Origin: Flavicella sp965243265
GTDB taxonomy: Bacteria > Bacteroidota > Bacteroidia > Flavobacteriales > Flavobacteriaceae
Length of the DNA: 64,000 nucleotides
Assembly (NCBI GenBank): GCA_965243265.1
Contig: CBDEUL010000010.1
Coordinates: 62,001 to 126,000, forward strand
Reading direction: 5' to 3'
The translations under genes and the position numbers were made by a program. Each line of letters opens with the position of its first letter. Within the stretch, counting starts at the first letter, position 1. This document shows positions 52,621-61,563 of the stretch, in pieces. The notes under the pieces were generated by a model, which searched no databases, had not been told where the DNA came from, and saw only the letters and a program-made list of their open reading frames with translations.

Positions 52621-52694
52621 GGTCTGGTAGTTCAGTTGGTTAGAATACCTGCCTGTCACGCAGGGGGTCGCGAGTTCGAGTCTCGTCCAGACCG
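52621..52694 (+). tRNA. tRNA-Asp(GTC)
   Basis: 74 nt: acceptor GGTCTGG / CCAGACC, discriminator G, D-arm TAGTTCAGTTGGTTAGAATA, anticodon stem CCTGC / GCAGG with loop CTGTCAC (GTC), T-arm GCGAG-TTCGAGT-CTCGT. CCA not encoded. Followed by a strong terminator. Confidence 0.96.
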
Positions 52695-52700
52695 CAAAAA

Positions 52701-52730
52701 AATCCTTCAATTATTGAAGGATTTTTTTTT
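52701..52730 (+). terminator. terminator of tRNA-Asp
   Basis: AATCCTTCAA / TTGAAGGATT stem and nine T. Confidence 0.9.
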
Positions 52731-52809
52731 GCTTAAAACTTCACAATAGATTTAGAATAAATAATCGGTAATTTGTTAATTTTAACTAGTTGAATAATAC
52801 AACATAGGT

Positions 52810-53571
52810 ATGAATAGAGGTTTAAAGGAAAGAGCAAATGTGATTCTAGAGATTTCTTCTTTGTTAATGTCATCAGGAGCAAGTACTACTCGTGTAAATA
52901 ATAATATAGAACGTTTTTCTTCGGTGTTAAATTGTGAAGCATCGAGTTTTGTAAGTCACAAATCTATAGTTACGACATTAAGGGATAAAAACTCTGGGGA
53001 AGAAATAACAAAAGTTGTAAATATATTAGGACACCAAATTAACTTTCAACTAATAGCTTCTATGAGTAAAGCTAGTTGGCAAGCAATTGAAGAGGATTGG
53101 AGTTTGGATAGAATTGTTTCTGAGGTTGGCAAAATCAAAAAAACAAAGCACTATCCTCGGTTTTTGGTGTTGTTAATGGTGAGTTTTGCTGGTGCTGGGT
53201 TTTGTAAAATATTTGGAGGAGATTATTGGAATATGTTGGTGACCTTTGTAAGTACTTTTATAGGGTTGTTTGTAGTTCAAACTTCACATAAGCATAAGTT
53301 CAATCATTATATAGGAGTTTATTTAGGAGCTTTGATAGCGTCGTTTAGTGCTTATGTAGGTGCTTATTTTAATATAGGTGCTGTTCCAGAAGCGAGTATT
53401 TCTACATCGGTATTGTTTTTAATACCTGGTGTGGCTTTGATAAATTCTTTTTCAGATATTTTAGAGAATCGATTTTTAATAGGGATTGCTCGTTTTGTAC
53501 ACGGAATAGTTATTATTTTATCAATAGCATTGGGGATATTTACCTCTACATTAATAAATGAATTGTTTTAA
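52810..53571 (+). CDS. threonine/serine exporter, N-terminal (ThrE) half
   Basis: 253 residues. An N-terminal soluble part (LMSSGASTTRVNNNIERFSSVLNCEASSFVSHKSIVTTLRD, ~17-57) is typical of ThrE/YjjP proteins, followed by about five membrane helices. Exports Thr, Ser or, in the YjjPB pair, succinate. In some bacteria the two halves are one protein; here the second half is the next gene, 2 nt away. Confidence 0.88.
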   Translation: MNRGLKERANVILEISSLLMSSGASTTRVNNNIERFSSVLNCEASSFVSHKSIVTTLRDKNSGEEITKVVNILGHQINFQLIASMSKASWQAIEEDWSLDRIVSEVGKIKKTKHYPRFLVLLMVSFAGAGFCKIFGGDYWNMLVTFVSTFIGLFVVQTSHKHKFNHYIGVYLGALIASFSAYVGAYFNIGAVPEASISTSVLFLIPGVALINSFSDILENRFLIGIARFVHGIVIILSIALGIFTSTLINELF

Positions 53572-53573
53572 TT

Positions 53574-54050
53574 ATGGAAGTATTTGATTTATTAGAGGTA
53601 AGTGTTTGGTCTGGTTTGGCAGCGGTTGGTTTTGGTATTTTGTTTAATATTCCTAGAAAAACAATTTTTACGGTTTTGGCATTAGGGATAATGGCAGCTG
53701 TTATAAAATTTACATTGTTAGGTTTAGGGGGAAGTATTGTATTGGCTAGTTTGGTGGCTGCTACTACCATAGGTTTTCTGAGTATCCGATTGGCGCATGT
53801 AATTCACTATCCACCGGTTGTGTTTTCTATTCCACCGATGATTCCAATGATTCCAGGGTTTTATGCATACCAAACTTTAATTTCTGTAATAGAATATACT
53901 TTTTTAGAAACAGAAGCACATGAAGAAAGATTACATTTGTTAGGAGTTATTTTTCACAACGGTTTTACGATGTTTTTTATCTTGATAGCTTTGATATTGG
54001 GGGTTTCATTACCTATGCTGTTATTGAGAAAAACAACCGTAAAAAAATGA
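53574..54050 (+). CDS. threonine/serine exporter, C-terminal (ThrE_3/YjjB) half
   Basis: 158 residues with four to five membrane helices. The core VVFSIPPMIPMIPGFYAYQTLI (~81-102) is typical of YjjB-like proteins (P-x-x-P-x-x-PG). Together with the preceding gene it forms a split exporter; translation is probably coupled because only two bases separate stop and start. Confidence 0.88.
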   Translation: MEVFDLLEVSVWSGLAAVGFGILFNIPRKTIFTVLALGIMAAVIKFTLLGLGGSIVLASLVAATTIGFLSIRLAHVIHYPPVVFSIPPMIPMIPGFYAYQTLISVIEYTFLETEAHEERLHLLGVIFHNGFTMFFILIALILGVSLPMLLLRKTTVKK

Positions 54051-54053
54051 TAT

Positions 54054-54087
54054 AAAAAAAGGTAGCAATTTAAATTGCTACCTTTTA
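54054..54087. terminator. bidirectional terminator
   Basis: AAAAGGTAGCAATTT / AAATTGCTACCTTTT, essentially loopless palindrome with flanking A and T tracts; between the exporter (plus) and peroxiredoxin (minus) genes. Confidence 0.85.
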
Positions 54088-54109
54088 TTTTTATTGAAAA
54101 ACTAGTTTC

Positions 54110-54742
54110 TTAGTTTGCTGCTAAATAATCAGCAACACCTTCGTGAGTAGTTTTTAATCCTTCTTTTTCAGAGTTCCAGTTTGCTGGACAAGCTTCACCG
54201 TGCTCTTCATTAAATTGTAAAGCGTCAACAACTCTTAAAGCTTCGTCAACGTTTCTTCCTAATGGCAAGTCATTTACCAATTGGTGACGTACAACTCCTT
54301 CTTTGTCGATTAAAAATAAACCACGGTAAGCGATTAACTCTCCATCTGCTTGTAATTCGTTTTTATCGTCGTAGTAAAAGTCTCCAGCTAAAACATCATA
54401 GTTTTTAGAGATTGTTTTATTTGTATCAGCAACTAAAGGGTATGTAATACCTTTGATTCCTCCTTCTGCTTTAGGCATTTGTAACCATCCCCAGTGAGAT
54501 TGTTCTGTATCAGTAGATGCAGCAACTACTTGTACGTTTCTTTTTTCGAATTCAGCTAATTTTTCTTGGAAAGCGTGTAATTCAGTTGGACATACAAAAG
54601 TAAAATCTTTTGGGTAAAAGAATAATACTACATATTTTTCTCCTAAATATTGATTTAAAGAAAAATCTTCAACAAATTCACTTCCGTTAACTACTGCTTG
54701 AGCGTTAAATTGAGGGGCTTTTTTACCTACTAATACTGCCAT
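54110..54742 (-). CDS. typical 2-Cys peroxiredoxin (AhpC/Prx1 type)
   Basis: 210 residues. Peroxidatic C51 in FYPKDFTFVCPTE; resolving Cys near residue 170 in HGEACPANW. The YxE-type tail (EGVADYLAAN) is divergent. Reduces H2O2, organic peroxides and peroxynitrite in the cytoplasm. Monocistronic, with a -7-like CAAATATA (minus TATATTTG) at 54778-54785 and a terminator shared downstream. Confidence 0.93.
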   Translation of the reverse strand: MAVLVGKKAPQFNAQAVVNGSEFVEDFSLNQYLGEKYVVLFFYPKDFTFVCPTELHAFQEKLAEFEKRNVQVVAASTDTEQSHWGWLQMPKAEGGIKGITYPLVADTNKTISKNYDVLAGDFYYDDKNELQADGELIAYRGLFLIDKEGVVRHQLVNDLPLGRNVDEALRVVDALQFNEEHGEACPANWNSEKEGLKTTHEGVADYLAAN

Positions 54743-54886
54743 TTTATATAATTTTTATTGATGTTATTTTTGTAACACAAATATAATTAAAAGAGAGGAT
54801 TATAAAGAACAACCTAATTTTAATAATTGATTTTAAAATAGATTTTTTTTATATGTGTTCTTGAGCTTATAAACCATTGTAAAATA

Positions 54887-54917
54887 AAAAAGACCTGTAA
54901 TAAAATTACAGGTCTTT
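54887..54917 (-). terminator. terminator downstream of the CBM48 gene
   Basis: AAAAGACCTGTAAT / ATTACAGGTCTTTT stem; on minus it follows the CBM48 gene stop (54944) by 27 nt and ends in six T. Confidence 0.8.
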
Positions 54918-54943
54918 TGTTATAGTTTGTTGTTTTAGGATTA

Positions 54944-55240
54944 TTACAATTCTAAAACTCCATTTTCAGTGTTAGCAAATTCGTTCCACTTAAAAGAATC
55001 AGCTTTTTCTTCGTTTGTATATGCACCATCAATTACATATTTGAACTCGTATGAGTTTCCTTTTTCAAAAGGTATAACTGCTTTAAAAGTTCCGTTTTTT
55101 AACTTTTTCAATGGTGTTGCTTCTGTATTCCACTCATTAAAGTCTCCTACAACAGATACACTTGTTGCTTCTTTAGCAGGAACTTCAAAAGTTACTTTAC
55201 ATACTGGTTTGCTCTTTAGGTATTGTTTTTTAATAGCCAT
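54944..55240 (-). CDS. stand-alone glycogen-binding (CBM48/isoamylase early set) domain protein
   Basis: 98 residues forming almost exactly one CBM48 immunoglobulin-like domain: CKVTFEVPAKEATSVSVVGDFNEWN, TPLKKLKNGTFKAVIPFEKGNSYEFKYVIDG and a final WNEFANTENGVLEL. The W of FNEWN and the K/W of the second part fit the AMPK-beta glycogen-binding site. No catalytic domain is attached, so it may bind glycogen or another alpha-glucan as an adaptor. It has its own promoter (55264-55293). Confidence 0.85.
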   Translation of the reverse strand: MAIKKQYLKSKPVCKVTFEVPAKEATSVSVVGDFNEWNTEATPLKKLKNGTFKAVIPFEKGNSYEFKYVIDGAYTNEEKADSFKWNEFANTENGVLEL

Positions 55241-55263
55241 AATTTGTACTCTATATTTTTGTA

Positions 55264-55293
55264 CAAATTTAAGGATATCAGACTTTTAAACAA
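55264..55293 (-). promoter_or_regulatory. promoter of the CBM48 gene
   Basis: On minus, TTTG (TTG at 55291-55293), 19 nt, TAAATTTG (55264-55271); the ATG is 24 nt further. Confidence 0.6.
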
Positions 55294-55329
55294 ACTAAAA
55301 AATCTATATAGGATAGAAATAACGATTTG

Positions 55330-55393
55330 ATAATATATGACTCATATATTATTTAGGGTTCGTGGTTGTTTTTGAAAAATTATCAAATTGATA
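55330..55393. promoter_or_regulatory. two perfect palindromes upstream of the CBM48 gene
   Basis: ATAATATATGA-C-TCATATATTAT spans 55330-55352 (11+1+11, perfect) and TTATCAA-A-TTGATAA spans 55379-55393 (7+1+7, perfect). They lie 37-100 bp upstream of the -33 element of the CBM48 promoter. They may be operators for an unknown regulator. Part of this spacer also holds the weak stem TACTTA / TAAGTA near 55440-55470, possibly the terminator of the next gene on minus. Confidence 0.45.
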
Positions 55394-55495
55394 ACGACAA
55401 GATTGTTTTGTTGTCAAAAAGAAAAGTGCTTTCTGAGAATACTTACTTTTAGTATTGTTAAAAATAAGTAAAACTACTGTTTTTAATGAGTTTTG

Positions 55496-57055
55496 TTACG
55501 ATTTAACTTGTAAGGAAGTAAAGCTAAAAGTGATACCAATATTATAATTAGTGGCGTTTAGGGTTCCGTTAGGGGCTATCATTTTACCAATCGAACTTTC
55601 TATGGCTAATGTATTAGAGAAAGAGTATCGAAGACCGATATTGGGTCTTATCACAATTCCTTCACCAGTATCAATACCGCCACCTCCAGCGGCACCTATA
55701 GAACTTTCAAGATAAGCTTGTAATTTAGAATACAAGAAATAAGGGCTGTTTGCTCCAATACCTGCAAGTCCGTGTGCGTATCCTCCAGATTCACCGTCGT
55801 ATGCAAACCCAGCATCACCTGTTAAATAGAAGGTTTTGTTGAGATCGTAGTTAACTTTGATTGCTAATAACTGTAAATCAATAGGAGCTAAGTGAAATCG
55901 AGTGGCATTAAGATATGTTTGGTTTTGTAAGGAAACACGTATTCCTTGTGTATGGTATTTTGAATAGTTACTAGTAGCGTTTGTTTGTTGTGTACCTCCG
56001 CTAAGTATATAGTGCTTTAAACCAAAACCATAAGTATAAGCTTCAAGATCTCCTCCAATAGCTCTGTAATATCCAATATGAGTGCTAATTCCTGTATTTT
56101 TAGCAATGGCAACATCTAGTTCTAAATTAGGGTACATCATAAGCCCTCCTTCGGGAGCAACTCTTCCTCCGGCGGCTCCAATAGCAAATTTAGTAGCTAG
56201 GTGTAGGTGTTTGGAGTTTGCAATATTGTATCCCATACCTAAAAATAAATCCATAAATCCAGCTCTTAGTCCTTTGTAAATAGCATCGGTATGAATGTAA
56301 GAAAAGGTATTGGGGTTTATGTATTTTTGATATTCAAAGCCTAAAACATGCAGTGTGTTTGTTAATGGTTCTTGATCGTTGTTATTGTCTTTTCTAGAGT
56401 TTCCTATAGGAGAAAAGTAATCGAACCTGATTTGTAAAGCGCTTTTGTTGACTTTTCTGCTCCATGTGTTTGTTTCAGAACTGTTATTTAAAGCGTACTG
56501 TTTGTTTGCATGTTCGTAGCTTGCTAGTTTAATTGTATTTTCGAGTTGTAGATAAAAAGAAATGGAATTACTTTTTATGGAACCTGTATAGAAATTTACG
56601 TGACTATATTGTATTCCAAAAGCACTGTTTTTGTATTTGTACTCCAAACCAATATTAGGATTTAGAAAAGCGCCATCATTGATAAGATATCTGTAGCCTC
56701 CTCCACCTCCAAAGTGTATATTGGTATCTAGGTATAAGTTTTTATAGAGTTGTAGTTGGTTTCCTAGTTCAATACCTAAAGTAAACAAGCCTCCTTGATC
56801 TCCTGTAACTGCTGCGTGCATGGCCACACCTCCGTATAACCACTTGTTAATGGGTACTTGATAATGTACTCCCATTAAGCCCATTGTTTTGGCAATGTCA
56901 GGGTGCAAATCTGTAGGCATGGCTACAGGTATAAAATTAAGGCGAACTCTGTTGTGTAATTCTGTTCCTTTTAAATCTTTTAACTGCAGTGTTTGCTGTG
57001 CATACAGTTGTGTCGTTAATGCTAAAAGAAGAAAATAGAAAAGAATTTTTTTCAT
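55496..57055 (-). CDS. exported triple-repeat glycine-rich protein (paralogue 2)
   Basis: 519 residues, exactly the length of the protein at 23349-24908, with a signal peptide ending YAQQ. The same plan: three repeats beginning RVRLNFIPVAM, ALQIRFDYFSP and GIRVSLQNQTYL, each reaching a Gly-rich turn that begins at residues 116, 293 and 454 (GGGGGYRYL, GAAGGRVAPEGG, GAAGGGGIDTGEG), then a strand pair such as VIRPNIGLRYSF and SIGKMIAPNGTL. Identity to paralogue 1 is low outside these motifs. Likely an outer-membrane or surface beta structure; no family recognised. It starts 10 nt after prfC, so it is probably cotranscribed with it. Confidence 0.7.
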   Translation of the reverse strand: MKKILFYFLLLALTTQLYAQQTLQLKDLKGTELHNRVRLNFIPVAMPTDLHPDIAKTMGLMGVHYQVPINKWLYGGVAMHAAVTGDQGGLFTLGIELGNQLQLYKNLYLDTNIHFGGGGGYRYLINDGAFLNPNIGLEYKYKNSAFGIQYSHVNFYTGSIKSNSISFYLQLENTIKLASYEHANKQYALNNSSETNTWSRKVNKSALQIRFDYFSPIGNSRKDNNNDQEPLTNTLHVLGFEYQKYINPNTFSYIHTDAIYKGLRAGFMDLFLGMGYNIANSKHLHLATKFAIGAAGGRVAPEGGLMMYPNLELDVAIAKNTGISTHIGYYRAIGGDLEAYTYGFGLKHYILSGGTQQTNATSNYSKYHTQGIRVSLQNQTYLNATRFHLAPIDLQLLAIKVNYDLNKTFYLTGDAGFAYDGESGGYAHGLAGIGANSPYFLYSKLQAYLESSIGAAGGGGIDTGEGIVIRPNIGLRYSFSNTLAIESSIGKMIAPNGTLNATNYNIGITFSFTSLQVKS

Positions 57056-57065
57056 GATTCAGTGT

Positions 57066-58661
57066 TTATTCAAACTCACTTGTAAAGTGAAGCTTTACAG
57101 ATGGGTATTTGTCTTGTGTCATTTGAATGGTAAAAGCAGAATCAGCTAAAAACACCAATTGTCCTCTTTTGTCTTTTGCCAAGTAACGTTGTTTTACACG
57201 TTTAAACTCTTTAAATTCTTCATTGTTTTCTGTAGGTTCTACCCAACATACTTTGTGCATTGGTAGGTTTTCATAACTACATTTTGCACCGTATTCGTGT
57301 TCTAAACGGTATTGAATTACTTCGTATTGTAGGGCTCCTACAGTACCAATAACTTTTCTACCATTCAGTTCTAATGTAAATAACTGTGCAACACCTTCGT
57401 CCATTAATTGATCTAATCCTTTGTACAATTGTTTTGCTTTTAATGGATCAGCATTATTTACATAACGGAAGTGTTCAGGAGAGAAACTAGGAATTCCTTT
57501 AAAGTTTATTTTTTCACCTTCGGTAAGGGTATCTCCAATTTTAAAGTTTCCGGTATCGTGTAATCCAACAATGTCTCCAGGGAACGATTCGTCAACAATT
57601 TCTTTTTGATCTGCAAAGAAAGCATTGGGACTCGAGAATTTTACTTTTTTATTATTTCTTACATGTAGGTAAGGTGCATTTCTTTTAAATGTACCTGATA
57701 CAATTTTAATAAACGCCAAACGGTCTCTGTGTTTAGGGTCCATATTGGCATGAATTTTAAAGACAAAACCTGTTAGTTTTTCTTCCTTAGAATCAATTAA
57801 TCTTGTATCACACATTTTAGGTTGCGGAGTAGGTGCTATTTCAATAAAGCAATCTAGCAGTTCTTGTACTCCAAAATTATTTAAGGCAGATCCAAAAAAT
57901 ACAGGTTGTAAATCTCCTGCTAAATATTCTTCTTTATCAAATGAAGGGTAAATACCTTCTACCATTTCAAGTTCTTCTCGTAAAGTTTCAGCAGGTGTTT
58001 CCCCTATTATTTTATCAAGTTCAGGAGTGTTGATGTCTGTAAATTCAGTTCCTTTAGAAACAGTTTGCTTGTTTTCACTAGAAAAAATATTGATTTTTTT
58101 CTCCCAGATATTGTAAATTCCTTGGAAATCATACCCCATACCAATAGGGAAACTCAAAGGAGTAACACGCAAACCTAATTTTTGTTCTACCTCATCTAAT
58201 AAATCAAAAGCATCTTTTCCTTCACGATCTAGCTTATTGATAAAAACAATCATTGGTATTTTACGCATTCTACATACTTGAACCAATTTTTCTGTTTGTT
58301 CCTCTACACCTTTTGCAACATCAATTACCACAATAACACTATCTACAGCCGTTAATGTTCTAAAAGTGTCTTCAGCAAAATCTTTATGTCCAGGAGTATC
58401 AAGAATATTTATTTTCTTGTTTTGGTAAATGAATGCTAATACAGAAGTTGCCACAGAAATTCCACGTTGACGCTCTATTTCCATAAAATCGGAAGTAGCA
58501 CCTTTTTTAATTTTATTGTTTTTTACGGCTCCTGCTTCTTGGATAGCACCTCCAAATAACAATAGTTTTTCAGTCAATGTTGTTTTACCAGCATCGGGGT
58601 GTGAAATAATACCAAAAGTACGTCTGCGTTGGATTTCTTCTAAAAATGACATAGTGTTCAA
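57066..58661 (-). CDS. prfC: peptide chain release factor 3
   Basis: 531 residues, translational GTPase that releases RF1/RF2 after termination. G1 SHPDAGKTTLTEKLL (~21-35), the switch region with the RGISVATSVL motif (~66-75), G3 DTPGHKDF (~88-95), G4 NKLDREGKD (~142-150), then beta-barrel and C-terminal domains. The start MNTMS could also be the second ATG, three residues later. A -7 element CAAAGATA (minus TATCTTTG) is at 58707-58714. Confidence 0.95.
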   Translation of the reverse strand: MNTMSFLEEIQRRRTFGIISHPDAGKTTLTEKLLLFGGAIQEAGAVKNNKIKKGATSDFMEIERQRGISVATSVLAFIYQNKKINILDTPGHKDFAEDTFRTLTAVDSVIVVIDVAKGVEEQTEKLVQVCRMRKIPMIVFINKLDREGKDAFDLLDEVEQKLGLRVTPLSFPIGMGYDFQGIYNIWEKKINIFSSENKQTVSKGTEFTDINTPELDKIIGETPAETLREELEMVEGIYPSFDKEEYLAGDLQPVFFGSALNNFGVQELLDCFIEIAPTPQPKMCDTRLIDSKEEKLTGFVFKIHANMDPKHRDRLAFIKIVSGTFKRNAPYLHVRNNKKVKFSSPNAFFADQKEIVDESFPGDIVGLHDTGNFKIGDTLTEGEKINFKGIPSFSPEHFRYVNNADPLKAKQLYKGLDQLMDEGVAQLFTLELNGRKVIGTVGALQYEVIQYRLEHEYGAKCSYENLPMHKVCWVEPTENNEEFKEFKRVKQRYLAKDKRGQLVFLADSAFTIQMTQDKYPSVKLHFTSEFE

Positions 58662-58706
58662 ATTGTATGATTCAAAAAAAACAGCCAGAAGACTGTTTTG
58701 GCTTGC

Positions 58707-58714
58707 AAAGATAC
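58707..58714 (-). promoter_or_regulatory. -7 element before prfC
   Basis: Minus TATCTTTG, a perfect -7 box, 46 nt before the prfC ATG; no TTG at the usual distance. Confidence 0.4.
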
Positions 58715-58752
58715 ATTATCCTATGTGATCCTAAAATTATATGAGAAACATT

Positions 58753-59430
58753 TTAAGCGAGCAATGCAACTCCCATTCCTAGTAAAATACAGATAAATTT
58801 AGAGTAATTGAAAGAATGGTTTTCTGAGCTTTCAAATAAAATAATGGTAGATATGTGTAAGAAAACACCAATAATTATTCCTGTAATTTGAGTGTTGTAT
58901 GTTACAAATAATGAAAAATTATCTGCTAGAATAGCTCCTAAAGGACTCATTAAGGCAAAGAGTAGAATAAAGAGGTAGGAATAAACCTTTTTTAAATTAG
59001 AATTTAATAAGAAAGTAGCCAATACTATACTGATAGGTAATTTATGAATAATAATAGCCCAAAGCAATGCATGATCGTGAGAATGATTGATAGGGATTCC
59101 TTCAGAAAAAGCGTGTAAACTTAAACTTATAAATAACAACCACGGAAATTTTTTTGAATGTGAGTGGAGGTGAATATGTCCGTGTTCAGCTCCTTTAGAA
59201 AAGGATTCCAGAATAGATTGAATAAGAATACCCAATAAAATAAAAACACCCACTTGCTTGCCTTTTTCAGTTGTTTCAAAAACTTCAGGTAAAAGATGTG
59301 TGATAGTAATAGCCAACAAATAAGCCCCACTGAAAGATAGTAATAATCGTACGTGCTTTTGTTTAGGTTCAAATATATTAACAAGGAAGGCTCCTGTTAA
59401 AACAGAGGCTATTAGAAGAAAATAAATCAT
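58753..59430 (-). CDS. ZIP-family metal transporter
   Basis: 225 residues, about seven or eight membrane helices. A His-rich loop (GAEHGHIHLHSHS, ~82-94) and metal-site helices SLHAFSEGIPI (~103-113) and AIIIHKLPIS (~127-136) match ZIP transporters, which import Zn2+, Fe2+ or Mn2+. Specificity unknown. Overlaps the end of the upstream methyltransferase by 4 nt. Confidence 0.88.
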   Translation of the reverse strand: MIYFLLIASVLTGAFLVNIFEPKQKHVRLLLSFSGAYLLAITITHLLPEVFETTEKGKQVGVFILLGILIQSILESFSKGAEHGHIHLHSHSKKFPWLLFISLSLHAFSEGIPINHSHDHALLWAIIIHKLPISIVLATFLLNSNLKKVYSYLFILLFALMSPLGAILADNFSLFVTYNTQITGIIIGVFLHISTIILFESSENHSFNYSKFICILLGMGVALLA

Positions 59431-60158
59431 TTACTAATTACTAAAATTAATCTGTTTGAATTTTTTTTATCAAAAGCATTTAAGTTATAATCTCCAAAAA
59501 TGTGTTTTATTTTTAACCCTGCTTTTTCAACGTATGTTTTAAATTTTTGGTCATCAATACATTTTACCCTTTCAAAATAACTGTGGTATTTCTCTTCAGC
59601 AGTAAATTCAATTTTTTTGACAATAAAACCGTTTTTAACTTCTCTGGTTAAGTGAAACTCTATTCCGTCTAAAACAACCGTTTCATCAGCAACTAATTTA
59701 TCTATAGTCTTGTGAATGTTTAAGTAATCAACAACAGCAACACCATTATCTTTTAAGCAGTCTTTGATATTTTCTAAAACACGAACATCATCGGCATCAT
59801 CATTAAAATACCCAAAACTTGTAAATAGGTTAAAGATAGCATCCTTTTTAAATGAAAAAGGCAAGCGCATATCTTGAACAATAAAATTAAGGGTTTCGTT
59901 TTTAAACTGATCTGCGTGTTTTATACTGTTGATAGACAAATCGGCACCCGTTACAGTATAACCAAGTTTGTTTAAAAAAATAGAATGTCTTCCTTTACCA
60001 CAAGCCAAGTCTAAAATTGAAGATTTCTGTTCAAGGTTTAGAAACTTTACCAAGTTGGTCATAAAAACCTGAGCTTCATAATCGTCTCTGTGCTGGTATA
60101 AAATATGATAGTATTTGGTGTTGAACCAATCGGTAAACCAATCTTTTTTTGAAGACAT
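59427..60158 (-). CDS. class I SAM-dependent methyltransferase
   Basis: 243 residues. The SAM-binding motif I is ILDLACGKGRHSIFLNKLGYTVTGADLS (~43-70), with motif II-like QDMRLPF and the motif IV region FGYFNDDADD. It begins with SSKKDWFTDWFNTKYYHILYQHRDDYEA, seen in many Bacteroidota small-molecule methyltransferases. Substrate unknown. Its stop overlaps the ZIP gene start by four bases. Confidence 0.85.
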   Translation of the reverse strand: MSSKKDWFTDWFNTKYYHILYQHRDDYEAQVFMTNLVKFLNLEQKSSILDLACGKGRHSIFLNKLGYTVTGADLSINSIKHADQFKNETLNFIVQDMRLPFSFKKDAIFNLFTSFGYFNDDADDVRVLENIKDCLKDNGVAVVDYLNIHKTIDKLVADETVVLDGIEFHLTREVKNGFIVKKIEFTAEEKYHSYFERVKCIDDQKFKTYVEKAGLKIKHIFGDYNLNAFDKKNSNRLILVISK

Positions 60159-60336
60159 TTTGTTTGTTTAGGTACGCAAAAGTACAAAATTTAATAGAAG
60201 GGATATTCAATCGTCTTTTATAAAAGAACGGTTGTATTTATAATAAAGCCATTTCATTTTTTAGAGAGGAAACAACCTGTGTAAATAGGTGTTTACAAAC
60301 TGTAATTGTTTACTTTTGTGGCAGAATAATTTTTGT

Positions 60337-61518
60337 ATGGATAATAATTTTAAAATGGTTGCTACAACCATGTTTGGTTTGGAAGAAGTGTTGGCTAAAG
60401 AATTGAGAGATTTGGGCGCACAAGAAGTAACTGTTGGAGTACGTAATGTAACCTTTAAAGGAGACAAAGGCTTTATGTATAAGGCAAATATAGCTTTAAG
60501 AACAGCCATAAGAATATTAAAACCCATTCGTAGATTTAAAGTTAGAAATGAAAAGGATTTGTACGATAGCTTACAAAAAATTCATTGGGAAAAATATTTA
60601 ACCGTTGAAGGAACTTTTTCAATAGGAGCTGTGGTAAATTCTTCTTTTTTTACAACAAACTCTCATTACATTTCTTTAAAGTCTAAAGATGCCATTGCAG
60701 ATTATTATAGACATAAATATAGTAAAAGACCTAATGTAGATTTAAAGTACCCTGACCTTAAAATACACGTACATATCAAAGATGATTTTTGTACGGTTTC
60801 TTTAGACAGTTCGGGAGACTCTTTACATAAAAGAGGGTATAGAAGCTCTACAAATATAGCACCTATAAACGAGGTGTTGGCAGCAGGATTGGTGTTGTTA
60901 TCTGGTTATACAGGTGAAGAGAATTTTATAGACCCTATGTGTGGTTCTGGAACTATTTTAATAGAAGCAACCATGATTGCTTGTAGAATTCCTGCCAATA
61001 TTAACAGAAAACATTTTGCTTTTGAAAACTGGCCAGATTTTGACGAAGATTTATTCTTTGTAATTCAAGATTCGCTATTAAAGAAAATAAGCAGTTCTCA
61101 TTTTAAAATAATGGGATTTGATAAAGCTCCGTCAGCAGTACAAAAAGCAAAAGAGAATATAGAAAATGCAAACTTATCTGATTTTGTGGGGGTGCACCAT
61201 GTAAATTTCTTTAACTCTAAAAAGGAAGTTTTTGGAAATACTACCATTTTATTTAATCCACCTTACGGAGAACGTTTAGAGTTGGCAGATATTGAAGGTT
61301 TTTATAGAAGTATAGGAGATACTTTAAAATTTGGGTATCCAGGTTCTAAAGCGTGGATTATTACTTCAGATATTCAGGCATTAAAATATGTAGGACTTAG
61401 AACTTCTAAAAGAATACCATTAAAAAATGGAGATTTAGATTGTAGGTTTGTACGTTATGATATGTACGAAGGTTCACGCAAGCCTAAAAAGACAGAGTGG
61501 GGTACAACAGAAGAATAA
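60337..61518 (+). CDS. THUMP-domain class I RNA methyltransferase (RlmL/Trm14-like)
   Basis: An upstream GTG start is in frame, but ATG 60337 (MDNNFKMVATTMFGLEEVLAKEL) matches the family's N-terminus (393 residues); a -7-like TACTTTTG precedes at 60311-60318. Ferredoxin-like and THUMP domains (~1-150), then methyltransferase with NFIDPMCGSGTILIEA (~187-202) and the catalytic NPPYGERLE (~309-317). Family members methylate guanine N2 in 23S rRNA (RlmL) or tRNA. The RlmK half found in E. coli RlmKL is absent, as usual in this phylum. Confidence 0.9.
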   Translation: MDNNFKMVATTMFGLEEVLAKELRDLGAQEVTVGVRNVTFKGDKGFMYKANIALRTAIRILKPIRRFKVRNEKDLYDSLQKIHWEKYLTVEGTFSIGAVVNSSFFTTNSHYISLKSKDAIADYYRHKYSKRPNVDLKYPDLKIHVHIKDDFCTVSLDSSGDSLHKRGYRSSTNIAPINEVLAAGLVLLSGYTGEENFIDPMCGSGTILIEATMIACRIPANINRKHFAFENWPDFDEDLFFVIQDSLLKKISSSHFKIMGFDKAPSAVQKAKENIENANLSDFVGVHHVNFFNSKKEVFGNTTILFNPPYGERLELADIEGFYRSIGDTLKFGYPGSKAWIITSDIQALKYVGLRTSKRIPLKNGDLDCRFVRYDMYEGSRKPKKTEWGTTEE

Positions 61519-61556
61519 AAAAAAGGCTGTTTGAAATATTTCAAACAGCCTTTTTT
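61518..61556. terminator. bidirectional terminator
   Basis: AAAAAGGCTGTTTGAAA / TTTCAAACAGCCTTTTT with a 2-nt loop. Confidence 0.9.
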
Positions 61557-61563
61557 AATATAG

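Noticed and set aside
52489..52710. 73-codon minus-strand frame covering tRNA-Asp.
   Set aside because: It is antisense to the tRNA; the apparent protein is an artefact of the tRNA sequence.
60289..60336. GTG start 48 nt upstream of the THUMP methyltransferase.
   Set aside because: The added residues are Cys-rich and unlike the family, and a promoter-like -7 box lies within.
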